From Closterium sp. NIES-65 (Eukaryota; Streptophyta; Zygnematophyceae; Desmidiales; Closteriaceae), in the NCBI GenBank assembly GCA_948144175.1, contig CANXME010002181.1, forward strand, positions 1,302,001 to 1,366,000: a DNA stretch of 64,000 nucleotides, given 5' to 3'. Positions within the stretch are counted from its first letter, which is position 1. Each line of letters starts with the position of its first letter. The notes below the pieces were generated by a model, which saw nothing but the letters and a program-made list of their open reading frames with translations, searched no databases and was not told the DNA's origin. Position numbers and translations under genes: made by a program. Below, one piece after another: positions 29,702-41,300 of this stretch.

Positions 29702-32700
29702 TCATTTCTTCTTATGTTCCCCCCCCAGAGCCTGTTGAACCGTCGCAGGCTCCTTAGGAATGGCGGCGCCATGGACTGCGGTGACGAGACCAAGGATTTG
29801 CAGCCCAGTCTGTGAGTATCGAGGGAGTTCTGGATCCTCAGGATAAGCTGCTTCGTCTCCCGCTTCTGGGTCGGGTATGAAATTTGGCCCTACCCTTTCT
29901 GCTTCGTTGGTGTTGACTGTCGCAGGTGTTACGTAACCATTGTCGGCGAAATGGTAGAAGACTTCGGCGTTGTTACTGTCGCGAGGATTATCCTCATCCA
30001 TGGGCACGTTGAAGGAGCAGTACGGAAGAGGTCCGGCTTCCTCCGATGCGTTGTCGACGTTCTGCTCATCCCAGTCTGCTTCATCCGCTGCTGACGCGAA
30101 GGCTCGGTCACCACGAAAGCCACTGGTGAGGTCCCGATTCTCGTACAAGTTGGCGAGGTACGTCTGAAGGGTGAGTCGTTCGTAGAAGATCACATCTCGT
30201 GCTGCTACTGTTTCTTTTGTGTGGACGTCGAAGATTCTCCACGCGTTGTAATTTTTCTCGATGCCGAGGTGTAGTCCCCACTGTGCCCGTTGCGAAAATC
30301 TTCCCGCTCGTGCTTCTGGGGGTCTGTACTGTACCATGCACCCGAAGACTCGTAACATTTTTGTGCTGCCCTGCTTCCCTGTCCACAGCAGATGCGGTGA
30401 TGCGTTGTTCGGGAGTGACGACGACGACAACAAGTTGTGCAGCATGACAGCATGGTCCATTGCTGCTGGCCACTGGTGGTTGGGTAGCCGCATGCCACGT
30501 AACAGTTTGCGCATGCTGTTCTGCAGGGTCCTGTTCATTCTTTCTGCAACACCTTGCTGCTGATGTGCGTAGGGAAGGGAGAGGAGTTGCTTGATCCCCC
30601 TTTCCGCCAGGAACGGCTTGAAGCGCTGAGAGGTGTACTCGCCACCTCCGTCTGACTGGAAGCTTTTCAGTTGTGTTCCAGACTCTCTCTCTGCTATCGG
30701 TAGCCAGGCGGCGAATGCTGCGAGCGCCATGTCGCGGCTGGGTAGATTACGATGCCAGACGTATCGAGTGGCGGCGTCGATGAAGGTGATGGTGTAGTTG
30801 TAGTTGACTTGTCCTGGTTCGCGATTGTAGAGGATGTCGCTGTAAACCTTTTCAAGTGGTGCGTACGCTGGTGCGCTCGGGTTGTGATGTGGAGCGAACG
30901 GTCGATGAGGTAAGTCAGCTTCGGGGCATATAAGGCAAGTCCCTCGTGCCTTTTGGAGTTCTCTGCCGTCGGGTAGAAGTAGGGAGTCTTTGTCAAGAAC
31001 TCCTGCTCTTATCGTGTTATTTAAAACCGTGTTGCTTGGATGTCCTGTGCGTGCGTGCCAGATTTCTTCAGAGGCGCGGTGTCCGGGTGAACGTTGGTAT
31101 GCGTCGGAGTTGGAGTAAAAACTGGCGACGAAGTTGGCGCTTCGGTGGACTTCACGTTGAGTCGGATTCAGCTGTTGCGCGGGTGTTGGTGGTGCTTCGT
31201 CGACTGTGACTGGCGTCGTTGTTCCTGCTGCTGCTGATGTTGTCTCTGCTGCTGCCGATGTTGTTGCTGCTGCCGATGTTGTTGTTGCTGCTGCCGATGT
31301 TGTTGCTGCTGCCGATGTTGTCTCTGCTTCTGGTGTTTGTTGAATCGTTGCTAACGCTCGTGTTCGTTCTGCTTCAGGGATAGTGCGGGAGTACCAGAAA
31401 CCTCCCGGGCTGAAGTCGGGGTCGAGATCCGGAGGGTGTGTCCAGTCGGTAAAGTTCACGATGGCGTCGCTGTCTGCAGTGCCCAGGTCAGGAACGAAGT
31501 CGAGGACGAAGACATTGTTCTTCAATACTGCTTTCCCGATGTAGAGACCGCCTCTCCCGTGGTATAGCTTGAACTCTTGGGTGGTGCTGTCGGCTTCCAG
31601 GTGAATCCCCTTCGCCATCAACTGGCTAACACTCAGTAAGTTGTAACCGAGTCCTTCAGCGATGAGTACCTTTGACATGTGCAGTATGACATTTGTTTCT
31701 CTTGACTGAAGCTGTACCACTCCTTGTCGTCGTGTGCGCAGGTTTTGATTGTTGGCGACCGTGATCACAACTTCTCGTTGGAGTCGGTGTTCGCGTTGTA
31801 CGAAGCGACCGGACGAGCACATGTGTTGCCCGCAACAACTATCCAAGAACCAAGTGTCTTGGCCGGACGGTTCACTTTGAGCGACGGCGGCATAAGTCGG
31901 ATTCGGGTGGAGTGATTCGCGGCGGGGCGTCCTGTTGTCGAGCTCCTCTTCTGGTGAGTAGTGGGGTTGTGACTCTGTTATGCAAGAATCGTTTATCTTG
32001 ACCATGCAGTTGACTATGTTTCTTGCTCCTTGTGCAGGTTGTCCAGTTGAAGTCGTTGAAGCTTGAATCGTGGTTGTCGGACTTGCTTGTGTCGAAGCAA
32101 CTTGGGAGCTTGAAGGCCGCAGTTGTCGCTGTGGTGTTGTCTGACGGGACGGGCAATGCGTGCGTGGATGTCCTGATGTTTTGCAGATGTGACAAAACGG
32201 AGGTACTGGCTTCGGCTGCTGCTGTCGGTTGTTGTAGTTGTTGTGTCGTTGCTGAGTATGGAAAGCGAACTCCGGTGCTAATGCCTTTTTCTTGTGCCTT
32301 TCTTCTTGCATGTCCATGTCCTGCTGCTCGGCGTGGATTTCGGCGCAAAGTGCTGCTTCAGAGATTCTTCCGTGGGCTCGAAGAATTGCTTTGGTGGCGC
32401 GCCACTGAGGACTGAGGCCACCGATGATGACTGTCACGAAGGCGTCTTCAGAGATTGATCCTCCGCATCGAAGAAGCTTGTCGCGCAATTCGCGACATCG
32501 GCTGATATACGCCAATCCCTTTTCTCCTGGTTTCATTTCAACTGTTGTCAATTGCGCCATTAACCTGCTCTGGTTTACACTGTCTGTTGCTTGATACAGG
32601 TTCTTCAGATGGCCGTACGCGAGTTCCGCCGAGTTGCCGAAGTTCCGGTAAGAGCGAATGTTCTGCTGCTGAGTTGGTGTGATGTTTCTCAGTAGAATAG

Positions 32701-33298
32701 TATACGCCATCATCGATTGATACGTATACTGCTGCTTCTCATACTGTGTGCCGTTTGCTGGATACTGCAGGGATCCGTCGAAGAAGCCGAGTATCTGCGC
32801 GCCCTCCATCATCAGCTCGAATTCAAAGGACCAGGTGAAGAAGTCCTTTCCGTCGAAGGGTCTTGATGTTTGCAGTTTCAGGACATGCGCGAATTGCGAC
32901 TGAACTTGTAAAGCGTCCATTGGTTTGTCTTGCGCAGGTGAAGGTTGAGGCAGGAAGCTGATCGACCCGCGCTCGTACGGGGCGAAGGTGGGCTGCTGCT
33001 GTTGATTCCCTCGCGCATATGACGATCCGTCAAGGCTCATAGGTGTCGCTCCGTTGTTGCTGTTGTGTGTCTGTGCAGGTCCCGACTGCTGGTGTTGCTT
33101 GTAGAAGGACATGAAGGAGAAGAATTTCTCCATCATGCTCTGGTCGAAGTCAGAAGGATGGTTCGTGGGGGTCTCGGTTGACGTTCCCCTTGGTCTTGCT
33201 GCCGTGCCTTCCTCTGTCTGCAGGCCAGAGGCTGGCGGTGGAGTAGGAGTAGTGCCCGAGGAGCCATTAGGGGAGCTCCTTTCCTTGTTTGTTGCCAT
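29702..33298 (-). pseudogene. Copia gag, protease and integrase part
   Basis: This 1198-codon frame begins 52 bases after the 5' LTR. Gag is near residues 120-330, followed by a CCHC knuckle (CHICKTSGHPRTHC). The protease site reads FLDSCCGQHM, with Asp486 kept but Cys488 where the usual DSG motif has Gly. A low-complexity Thr/Ser/Ala tract is encoded by GCTGCTGCC-type repeats (31215-31330). A GAG-pre-integrase HHCC module precedes integrase with Asp821, Asp883 and Glu919, a proper D,D35E. The frame ends at TGA (29702-29704), from which RT follows in the same frame. The altered protease and the stop each suggest a dead copy. Rare stop readthrough cannot be excluded from sequence. Confidence 0.9.
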
Positions 33299-33337
33299 GT
33301 CTTGTAATGATCAAAAAGTTAGAGTTTTCCCCTGTCA

Positions 33338-33349
33338 GCTCTCATACCA
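33338..33349 (-). promoter_or_regulatory. Primer-binding site, initiator tRNA-Met type
   Basis: TGGTATGAGAGC lies directly inside the 5' LTR on the minus strand. It differs at one position from TGGTATCAGAGC, the standard plant copia site complementary to the 3' end of initiator tRNA-Met. Confidence 0.85.
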
Positions 33350-33530
33350 TGTTGGGCTGAGAAAGCCCTTAAGGATCTTTGCAGAGGGTAACTCTGGGTA
33401 GGATATTTGTAACCTCCAGGCGGTTACCCTAACCTCCGAGGTTTGACTCGATGCTTCGATTCGGACTGCTTCGCTAGTGTCTTGGGTTTTTGACACGACA
33501 GAAGCGCACTAAGACTTATTGTTTCCAACA
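33350..33530 (-). repeat. 5' LTR of the copia element with a 255-bp internal deletion
   Basis: Only 181 of the expected 436 bp remain. The join lies at the tetranucleotide GTAA (33409-33412), which in the intact LTR occurs at both deletion ends (27796-27799 and 28051-28054). This indicates a microhomology-mediated loss. The missing part contains the TATA box, so the element's own promoter is gone. Confidence 0.93.
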
Positions 33531-33535
33531 CCAAA

Positions 33536-34150
33536 CACATGCAACATAATTCGCGAAGGCCAACCATAGAATCCAACAAGTGGATTGGCATAAGGCGAGT
33601 CATACGTGGTGAGTATACAGCTCATGAGTCACTATGTTCAGGCTGGTAAGTAGCACTTCGGTGAAGCACACATGCCGGTCTTGAACGCACAACATCGTAG
33701 TCAACCTGCGCTAGAGCTGCGAGTGGTGGGAGGAGAACTCAGCAGAGGCGAAGGGCAGCGAGGCGGGGGGAAAGGCGGAGAGCAGCAGGAAGAGGCTGTG
33801 CGCCGCATGCAGCAACGACACAAACACGGTGAAAGCACGGTGAGGTGACACGAGCGCAAGGCAATGGCTCATAGCAGCGTCAGTCAAGTGGCTGCAGGTC
33901 AGATGCACACAGCAACCACAAGGCACGGGCACGTAGCAGCGGCATGTAGCAGCACCGCGTAGCATCCGGTGACGGCTGAGGGCTCACAAGGATCACAAAC
34001 CATGGATGAAGGGAATGGGGAGGGCGAGAGGACGCCTCCCATTCAGATGAGGTAACACCAGCATGGCAGCGGCACAAAGCAGCAACGCACAGCAGCTGAG
34101 GTGACCGTTGAGGGCTCACTGAGATTGCAGACCGTGGATGAATGGAGTGG
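33536..34150. other. Intergenic DNA, nothing recognised
   Basis: The sequence continues from the left flank of the copia insertion. The words GGTGACGGCTGAGGGCTCAC and GGTGACCGTTGAGGGCTCAC (33969 and 34100) show an imperfect direct repeat of about 130 bp. No coding motif was seen. Confidence 0.4.
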
Positions 34151-34164
34151 GGAGAACACCACTC

Positions 34165-34455
34165 ACGCTGCCACCGCCATGTGCATGCATGACGCCGCAC
34201 AGAACCGGCATGCTCACTGCCACTTCAGCATGCAGCCAGTCGTGGTAGAACTGGTGCAGCAGCCGGTCCGCCTCCACCACCACCTGATGCGGGCGAGAGG
34301 GGGTGCAGGGGGTGCAGGGGGTGCACGGAGGGAGGCATGGGGAGGCATGGGGAGGCCGAGGGGACATAGGGGGCACAGCGGGCACAGGGTGAGGATGAAC
34401 GGCAGTCAATTATGGTATCACAGGCAGCAAGCGGCCTGCTTCGTCCACCACCTGA
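34165..34455 (-). pseudogene. Two similar exon-like fragments, unrecognised protein
   Basis: On the minus strand HQVVVEADRLLHQFYHDWLH (about 34230-34290, starting just after a CATCAG acceptor-like site) continues into AEVAVSMPVLCGVMHAHGG. A shorter, related HQVVDEAGRLLPVIP stands at about 34410-34455. The repeat of QVVxEAxRLL suggests a duplicated exon. I do not know the family. The surrounding GTG/CAC-rich DNA has no long continuous gene. Confidence 0.3.
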
Positions 34456-34557
34456 TGGGCACAGGGGTGCACATGGGGGACCAGGGGGGACCAGGGGACA
34501 GAGAAGCGCAGAGAGAATGTGAAGTCCCTGCACAGGGGGAAGCAGAGGGGAAAACAA

Positions 34558-34735
34558 GGAGGGAATGAGGAGAAGTGGAGGGGGGAAGGAGGAGACGCAA
34601 AGGGGGGAAGGAGGAGGGGGGAATGAGGAGAAGCGGAGGGGGGAAGGAGGAGAAGTGGAGGGAGGAAGGAGGAGAAGCGGAGGGGGGAAGGAGGAGAAGC
34701 GGAGGGGGGACGGAGGAGAAGCGGAGGGGGTATGA
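34558..34735 (+). repeat. Purine-rich minisatellite, about 22 bp (GGAGGAGAAGCGGAGGGGGGAA)
   Basis: About eight imperfect copies with 12- to 22-bp spacing. All-purine units keep several frames open and explain the Arg/Glu/Gly-rich open frames here. Confidence 0.8.
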
Positions 34736-34899
34736 GGAGATCGCCTTTGGAGGGATGGCCAAGAGAGGGCAGGAAGAGGGGATGTGTGAGAGAGTTTTGT
34801 GAGAGTTCTGCCCATCTCCATTTTTTGCCGCGGCCCCATTTTGCCTTCACCCTGTGCTTCTCCACGTCTTACTCCACCGACCACTATCCCTGTGCGCGG

Positions 34900-35700
34900 A
34901 AGAGCAGGGGAGGAGCTTGTCAGAGGATGGGGGGAAGCAGGGCAGGGGGGGCGCGTTTACACAGGGAATGGGATGGGGGGTACGGGGGCAGATGCCGGGG
35001 AGAGAGCAGGGCGGAGGATGGTGGGGAGCAGGGCAGAGAATGGTGGGAATAGGGAGAGAGGTAAGCAGGGCAGGGGGGGGTATAAGTGGGGGATTGATGG
35101 GGATTGTTGGGTGGAAGGAAGGGAGTGAGTGGGGGGAGAGATGGGAGGGTGGCAAATGTGCGAGATGGGAAGGGAGACGGGAAGGAAGGCGAGGGCGACG
35201 AGCATTGGATGGAACGGGGAAAGCGAGGAGACGGGGAAAGCGAGGAGATGGGGAGAGAGGGAACCCTCGCCTTTGCGACGGCGGACAAGGAGACAGGTTG
35301 ACGGGGAAAGCGAGGGGACAAGCGGCAGGGATTGCGACGAGCGGCAGGGAGGGCGATGAGAAGAAGGGATGGCGATGGGAAGAAGGGATGACGATGGGAA
35401 GAAGGGATGGCGATGGGAAGAAGGGATGGCGATGGGAAGAAGGGAGGGTTACGGGCGGAAGGGCGGACGACGACGGGAAAGAAGGGCGACGGCGGAAGGG
35501 AGAACGACGGGCGGAAGGGAGGGCGACGGGCGGAAGGTACAGCGAAAGGCGGAAGGGAGAGCGATGGGCGGAGGGGAGCGCTACGTGCGAATTGGCGAGC
35601 GACGGACGGACGGAAAAGCTCGCGACTCGGGCGCGCTGACGGGCGGAAGGGAGAGCTACGGGCGGATGGGAGAGCGATTATCGGATGGGAGCGCTACTAC
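34900..35700 (-). repeat. Inverted copy of the 19/22-bp minisatellite block
   Basis: Units GGGAGGGCGACGGGCGGAA (35455-35600) are the reverse complement of the 19-bp unit at 25.2-25.4 kb, with a derived GCGATGGGAAGAAGGGATG sub-array at 35350-35450. The stretch around 35140-35205 (GATGGGAAGGGAGACGGGAAGG) matches the reverse complement of 25475-25530. The whole block is therefore a second, inverted copy and not a chance similarity. Confidence 0.78.
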
Positions 35701-36598
35701 GCGACGAGGGGAGGGGAGGCGCCGGAGTACGACGGGAAGCGAGGCACAAGGGGATGCCCCACGAAACGACGGGTGGCGTGACATTGTATGGCGCGACGGT
35801 GGGAGGGGAGGCGCGACGAGGGGAGGCGCGACGAGGGGAGGAGAAGCTCGATAAAGAGAGGGGTGGCGCGACTTCTGACGCACTGAGAGGTGCGCTCCCA
35901 AAATGACTAGTTTGTACATGCGCTTGTGAAGTTCCCTAAAACCTTTCGATTTCCTACAACGATGCGCTCTCGGGATGATTCCCTATCGCGCTTACCTATC
36001 GTGGATTATTGCTCTGTCAGACATACGCATTTGATTTGACCAGCTATGGGCTTCTCACCCCAAGGAGACAGGTGTCGCACAGATGAGTGACGAATATCCC
36101 ATCCGCTCGTTAGCTGATTTCGTCCTCGCTTGGTTTTTGTCTTTCGCCAAACCCGTTAAAGCCATTCGAAAATTTTCCCAAAAACCATGCTGACCTTGGG
36201 CTTTAACTTCGCCAAGCTCAATGTCTACCAATTTCTTGCCTGATGACACATTGGTCAAGACCTTTAAGTTCGGCTCGACTAGCGCTTTAAGAGGATACCA
36301 TTTTTGTGTTCACACAGCGAACATCGGTGAATCTTATCTAGTCGCAGGAACTTCCAAGGGTCTGGTCTTATCAGGTCTCTTGGTATTACCTTGGTGCCTT
36401 GGTTCTGCAGAGCTTTTCACGGATTGGCTACCTGATCCTGTTCCGCCAGATTTACAGATTTCGCTGCATTATCTCTCGGGATCGTCATACATACAGGCAT
36501 GGAGCTCAGCAGTGCAAGTTTCAACATCAGCAGCACAGGAAGCATTATGCTACTTAAGCTTCTGTTCAAGCCTGTTCCTCCATTATCATCATCGCACA
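35701..36598. other. Purine-rich flank and probable 5' part of the LINE
   Basis: No gene was recognised. An open frame runs in phase with LINE ORF1 from 36221, but it lacks any conserved motif before 36599. I take it as 5' UTR. The 5' end of the LINE could not be placed because no target-site repeat was found. Confidence 0.4.
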
Positions 36599-38096
36599 AT
36601 GGCGGGTGCTCGCGGTGGCCGTAATGGCCGTGGTGGTGGGAAGGCAGGAGGAAAGGTTATTGACACTGCTGGGAACACGCCACCGTCCAGTACGGAGCAG
36701 TCGCCAGGGAAGAGTCCTCTGGTCTCGGCGCAAGCTTCTCCGCGTGCTCCCCTCGCGTCTGCGGTCAATGATGTGCTGGGTGAGGCGGCGAAGATTTCTC
36801 TGCAAGAACGGTTGTCAGCTCTGAAAGACAATGGGCTTAAGGACAACAATGAGGGAAGTGAGACGCAGCAACCGCAACCGTCCACGTCAGCAGATCCGTC
36901 GGCTCCTGTGTCAACGGTTCCTGTGATGGTCGCGAGTTGCAACATCATGGATGAAGACGAGTGCTGGGACAGTGACGACGAAGATGTTTTCGACCCTGCT
37001 GCGGTCAGCCTGCTTGCGTCTCAAGTCAGCTTCTCGCTTACGCTTCTGATTCCCATTCAGTGGGAGAGCGAGGTCCGGAACTTGAAGCCGATGGTCATTG
37101 CGCACCTGGACCACTGGAAGGCTTCGCTGACGGCTGATGCGCAAACAACAACGACGTACCAAGAGATGCTGCCGGCGTGGCTGTCGAAGAAGAGATATGG
37201 CCGGCTCCAGGTTACATTTCAGCACGAGAGTGATGCGATTTCGGTCTGGCAACGCGTCATTGAACATGACGTGGGGAAGGGGATTACGTTAAAGCTCAAC
37301 TGGCAGCACCCGGAGAACGCGACTTACAAGAAGGAGCGTCAGCAGAATCCGGATGCGGTGGAAGTACTGCTGAAGTCAGTTCCGGCCGGTGTCACCCCAG
37401 AGCTGGTCCGTAAGATGCTGACGGAGGTGGTGCTGCTCAAGAAGGGCAAACCTGCGTTCAGCAAGGGCGTGGCCTTTCACAGGGTGCAAGATCCGGTTAC
37501 CGGCATTGACACGGATAAGGTCCGTGGGTTGGTGATCGAGCATGACAATGACGACGATCCATGGCGTCACATGGTTGCGGATTTGACGAACCCTGGAAGG
37601 AAGCTGATGGTTAGCTATCCTGCACTCACCTGCGGCTTTTGCAAGGGTCAGCATCAGACGCAGTACCACAATGCCTACATCACAGAGCGGCAGCACAGCA
37701 TCGGCAAATGGACCTTATCGGTTGCAAAGGTTCATGCGATTAACGGTACCTCTGTCTCGTCTTTCTCGCCTTTATCGCTCCTGTCTTTCTCTACGATTTT
37801 TACTGACGCCTTGGCTCAAACCCCTCCTCGCAGCTGCCTCGATAAAAGTCACATCGCTAACAAAAGACATCCTCAAGGACCCAGCCATTGTTCTCACCTC
37901 CACAGGGGGGTCGCTGGAAGAGTGGGTGTGTGTGGTCGCCGCTTGCGAAAAGGCGCAGGGAATCAGTTTCGAGCATGCTGCGGCTCACGTCACATCGCTC
38001 CGCCACAAGACGAACCTGTCCACGCCAGGTGCCGCTACGCGCGCCAGCAAGGGTGCTCTCAACCTGGGTGCGTTCCGCAAGGAGTTCGCCAAATAA
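36599..38096 (+). CDS. LINE ORF1 protein, split by an intron-like segment
   Basis: The protein begins MAGARGGRNGRGGGKAGG (Gly/Arg-rich), has an acidic stretch (DEDECWDSDDEDVFD), then an RRM-like region of the kind found in plant LINE ORF1 (about residues 140-330), and a zinc-knuckle-like CGFCKGQHQTQYH. It should bind LINE RNA as a chaperone. The reading frame changes between 37.74 and 37.84 kb. Removing 37746-37833 as an intron restores one frame (HAIN joined to AASIKVTSLTKD) ending at TAA 38096. The alternative is an insertion or frameshift mutation. The start at 36599 is chosen because coding character begins there. Confidence 0.65.
37746..37833 (+). other. Candidate 88-bp spliceosomal intron inside LINE ORF1
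   Basis: The segment starts GTACCTCTG and ends CCTCCTCGCAG, is strongly pyrimidine-rich, and has TACTGAC (37801-37807), a good branch-point word 27 bases before the 3' end. Its removal keeps frame (phase 1 on both sides). Introns are unexpected in an element that copies itself through RNA. Confidence 0.5.
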
Positions 38097-38315
38097 CGGC
38101 CCGGTCGTCGAGCTCCTGGGAAGTTGCATCTGCTGGATGGTGGAGAGAAGGAATACGGTTGTTCAGTTTGTACCTCGGCTATGACTGTAGTATCAGCAGT
38201 AGTAGTGTTTATGTGCGGCTCTGTGCTGCGGCCGGTGACAGCGGCGAGTGTGCATCAGGAGACTTGTTTCAGTTCCCAGCCCGTGGATGCGAAGGGGCTT
38301 CTCACCTGTTTTTTA

Positions 38316-41300
38316 ATGAATAAGAGGAACTCAATTCGGTTTTGCGAGCTCAACATCAACGGGCTCGGCAGTGCAGGGAAGCAGGAAAAGTGCAAGAACT
38401 GGCTAAGGAATAAAGCAGACATCGCGGTACTCACAGATACTCGACTTCAGGCTGATCACTATTTCTGGACTCAAATGAAGCCGGCCGCGGTGGTGGCAGT
38501 GGGACCCCCTGGCTCGGCAGGGGGTGTAGCGGTGGTGAGCCTCGTCCCTGGGATGACCTTTACAGACACATACACACATGCTTCGGGAAGATTAGTGGCG
38601 GTGGTAGTCCGGTGGGGGGATCTGGAGCTGCTCCTGGTCGCAATGTACTTGCCGGCGCAACCGGAGAACAGGGCCCCCTTCTATCGTGACTGCTTGGGGC
38701 CTTTCCTGGGCACCTTACCGACTCTGAGTAACGTCATGGTGATGGGTGACATGAACGTGGTGGAGGACCCGGCGCTTGACAAGTCGTCAGGAGTGGGGTC
38801 GTCAGCGGAAAACCGGAGGCTGTTGAGTTATTGGGCGGGCCGTCCGCTCACCGACGCATTCCGTTATCTGCACCCTGGCAAGAGGGAGTACACTTTTCAC
38901 ATGAAGGCAAAGGGGGTGAGCACCAGGATTGATCGTGCGCTGGTGTCTCAACCGCTGCTGTGTAAGCTGGTGGATGTCCGGCACGCGGATATCACAAACA
39001 AGATGACGGATCACTGGAGTGCGGTGGTGGTTGCGCTGGAATCGTCAGCGGCGATTGAGAAAGGTCCTGGGATCTGGCGATTAAGAGCGGTTCAGGCAAA
39101 GAAGAGGGGGGTAAGAAGACGTGTGGAAAAGGTGATCATGGACGCGGGAGGTGACCTCGGTGGAATGTTACCAAGGCTGTCGGCGTGCCTGCGTGCATAT
39201 ACGAAGGAGGAAAGAAAGAGAATCGGGGCGACTATGAAACATCTGGAGAAGGAGGTGAGGGTCTTCCGCCAGCGCTTGTCGCAGAACCCGCAATGTCAGC
39301 GGACGGGTGCAATTCTGCTCAAAAAAGAGGAGCTGCTCAACGCGTATGAGAAAAGTCATCAAGAGAAGCTGCAGGAGTGGTTAGGGCTGAAGGCGGAGCT
39401 TGACGGGGAAGCGACAACGGGTTTCCTGTCTGGAAAGATTAAAGAGCGGAAGGCGAGAACGGAAGTGAAATCGGTCTGTTACAACGGCACTACCCACTCT
39501 GGAGCGAGGGAAGTGCTGACGGCGGCGACGGAGTACTTCAGGAACTCGTTCGGTGGGGGCGATACGGACTCTCACGGGACGGAGCCGCAGGTTATGGACC
39601 GGGTGCTATGCGATGCAAGCCGCCGCGCCCTTGGAGCGCCATGGTCGGAGGAGGAAGTCCGGGCAGCGGTGCGTGAGCTGGCTCCGGGGAAGTCGCCGGG
39701 ACAAGATGGGCTCCCCAAGGAGCTGTTCGAACACAACTGGGATTTGCTCGGGCCGGTGCTGATGCAGTTCATAGAAAGCTTCACGCGAACGGCAAAGCTA
39801 CCACGAGAGGTCTCAACTGCGGTCACGATCCTGTTGCACAAAAAGGGGAGCAAAGAGGAGTTAGGGAACTACAGGCCCATTACTCTGCTTAGCACAGTTT
39901 ACAAGGTGCTGGCGAAGGTGCTGGCCTCAAGGCTTAAAAAGGTGCTGCACGAGGTGATCTCGGAAGATCAAGCGGGCTTCCTACCTGGTCGGAGACTGGC
40001 GGATGCAGTTGCTGTGGTCGCGGACGCTATTGAGGCAGGCGCAAGCGATGAGAAGGACTGGTACCTTCTGATGGTCGACTTTCAGAATGCGTTCGACTCC
40101 ATCTCAAGGGCCTTCCTTTTCCGCACGCTGAGAGGGATGGGGGTCCCGGAGCGGTTTGTGTCTTGGGCGGAGGGCCTGCACACAGGAGCAGGAACAAGGT
40201 TACACATCAATGGTTGGACGGGAGAAAGGGTTGCGGTGGAAAAAGGGGTGCGTCAAGGCTGCCCGCTAGCACCGTACCTCTTCTTGTGCGCGGTGGAGCC
40301 GCTCTGTCAAGACATTGCGAGACGCCGGCTGGGAGTAGGCGAAGAAGGCGCGGTGAAGCTAGCTTACCTGGGTTATGCCGACGACACGTCGCTGGTGCTA
40401 CAGGGAGAAGAGCAGCTGGTTGCAGCGGCTGATGTGCTGGAAAAATTCGGGAAAGCGTCAGGGCTGAAAGTAAACAAGGACAAGACGGTGGTCTTCCCAC
40501 TCGGGAGGAATAGGGGGAAGTCCCCGCCGTCAGACCTGCAGTTTAAGTGGGCGGATACGGCAGTACCGGAGAGGCTGCTCGGCGTCTGGATCACCCCGAA
40601 CGGTGACCCGCTTCCGTCCTGGGAGAAGGCTTTGGACAGGGCAAGGAAGGAGTTAGCCAAATGGGAAATTCAACATTTAACGACATCGGCAAGGGTCACG
40701 ATTATCAACGGATACATAACGCCTATCTTCATGTTCCAGGCATACATTTACCCGCCGCCAGAGGAAATATGGACGAAGGTCAAGCGGATCTGTCACCACT
40801 TCGTGTCGGGAGGTGAAGCGACGGAGGAAAAGGCCTTTGTCCTCTGGAACTACGAGCTGGTCTGCACGCCTCGTGAAGAGGGAGGGTTGGGGATGATCTG
40901 CCCCAAGAAGCGGTTCGACAGCATAGCGGTGCAGAATGTTGGCCGCATGATGCTGCAGACAAACCCCGTTAAGAAATGGCTGACGGAAAGAGCGGCGGCG
41001 ATGCCTCTGGGCCCGGACACAATCTATGCCCACCAGTCCCTGCAGAAGCACTGGGAAGAGGGAAGCAAGCGCTGGAAGGACATGACACTGGCCTTCTGGA
41101 AATCACCTTTCTGCGTCACCCCGGAGCCAAGTAACCGCTGGGAAGCGGAGCGGGAGCAGCTGGCTTTTAACAGACGGATACCTTTCAGGGGGGCCAGCCC
41201 GTTCGGAAACCAACAAGGCTCGGCGAAGCTACTGGGCGTAACTCTAGGCGACCTGGTCTGGCGTCGGGCGGATGGATCACGGGAGCTGAAATGTGTGGAA

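Larger units (their letters stand above)
27737..33530 (-). mobile_element. Complete Ty1/copia retrotransposon insertion with a damaged 5' LTR
   Basis: The 5794-bp element has LTRs at 27737-28172 (3') and 33350-33530 (5', internally deleted), a primer-binding site, a polypurine tract and gag-PR-IN-RT-RH in copia order. It is flanked by the 5-bp direct repeat CCAAA (27732-27736 and 33531-33535), which proves one integration event with both ends retained. Outside the deletion the LTRs differ at about one position in 181, so the insertion is young. A stop codon splits the polyprotein and the protease motif is altered, so the copy is probably defective. Confidence 0.95.

Noticed and set aside
34225..35854. 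Long Gly/Arg/Glu- and Pro/Ser-rich frames
   Set aside because: They are explained by purine-rich tandem repeats, with similar length on both strands.
36221..36598. N-terminal extension of LINE ORF1
   Set aside because: The frame is open but shows no ORF1-like composition before the Gly/Arg-rich start at 36599.
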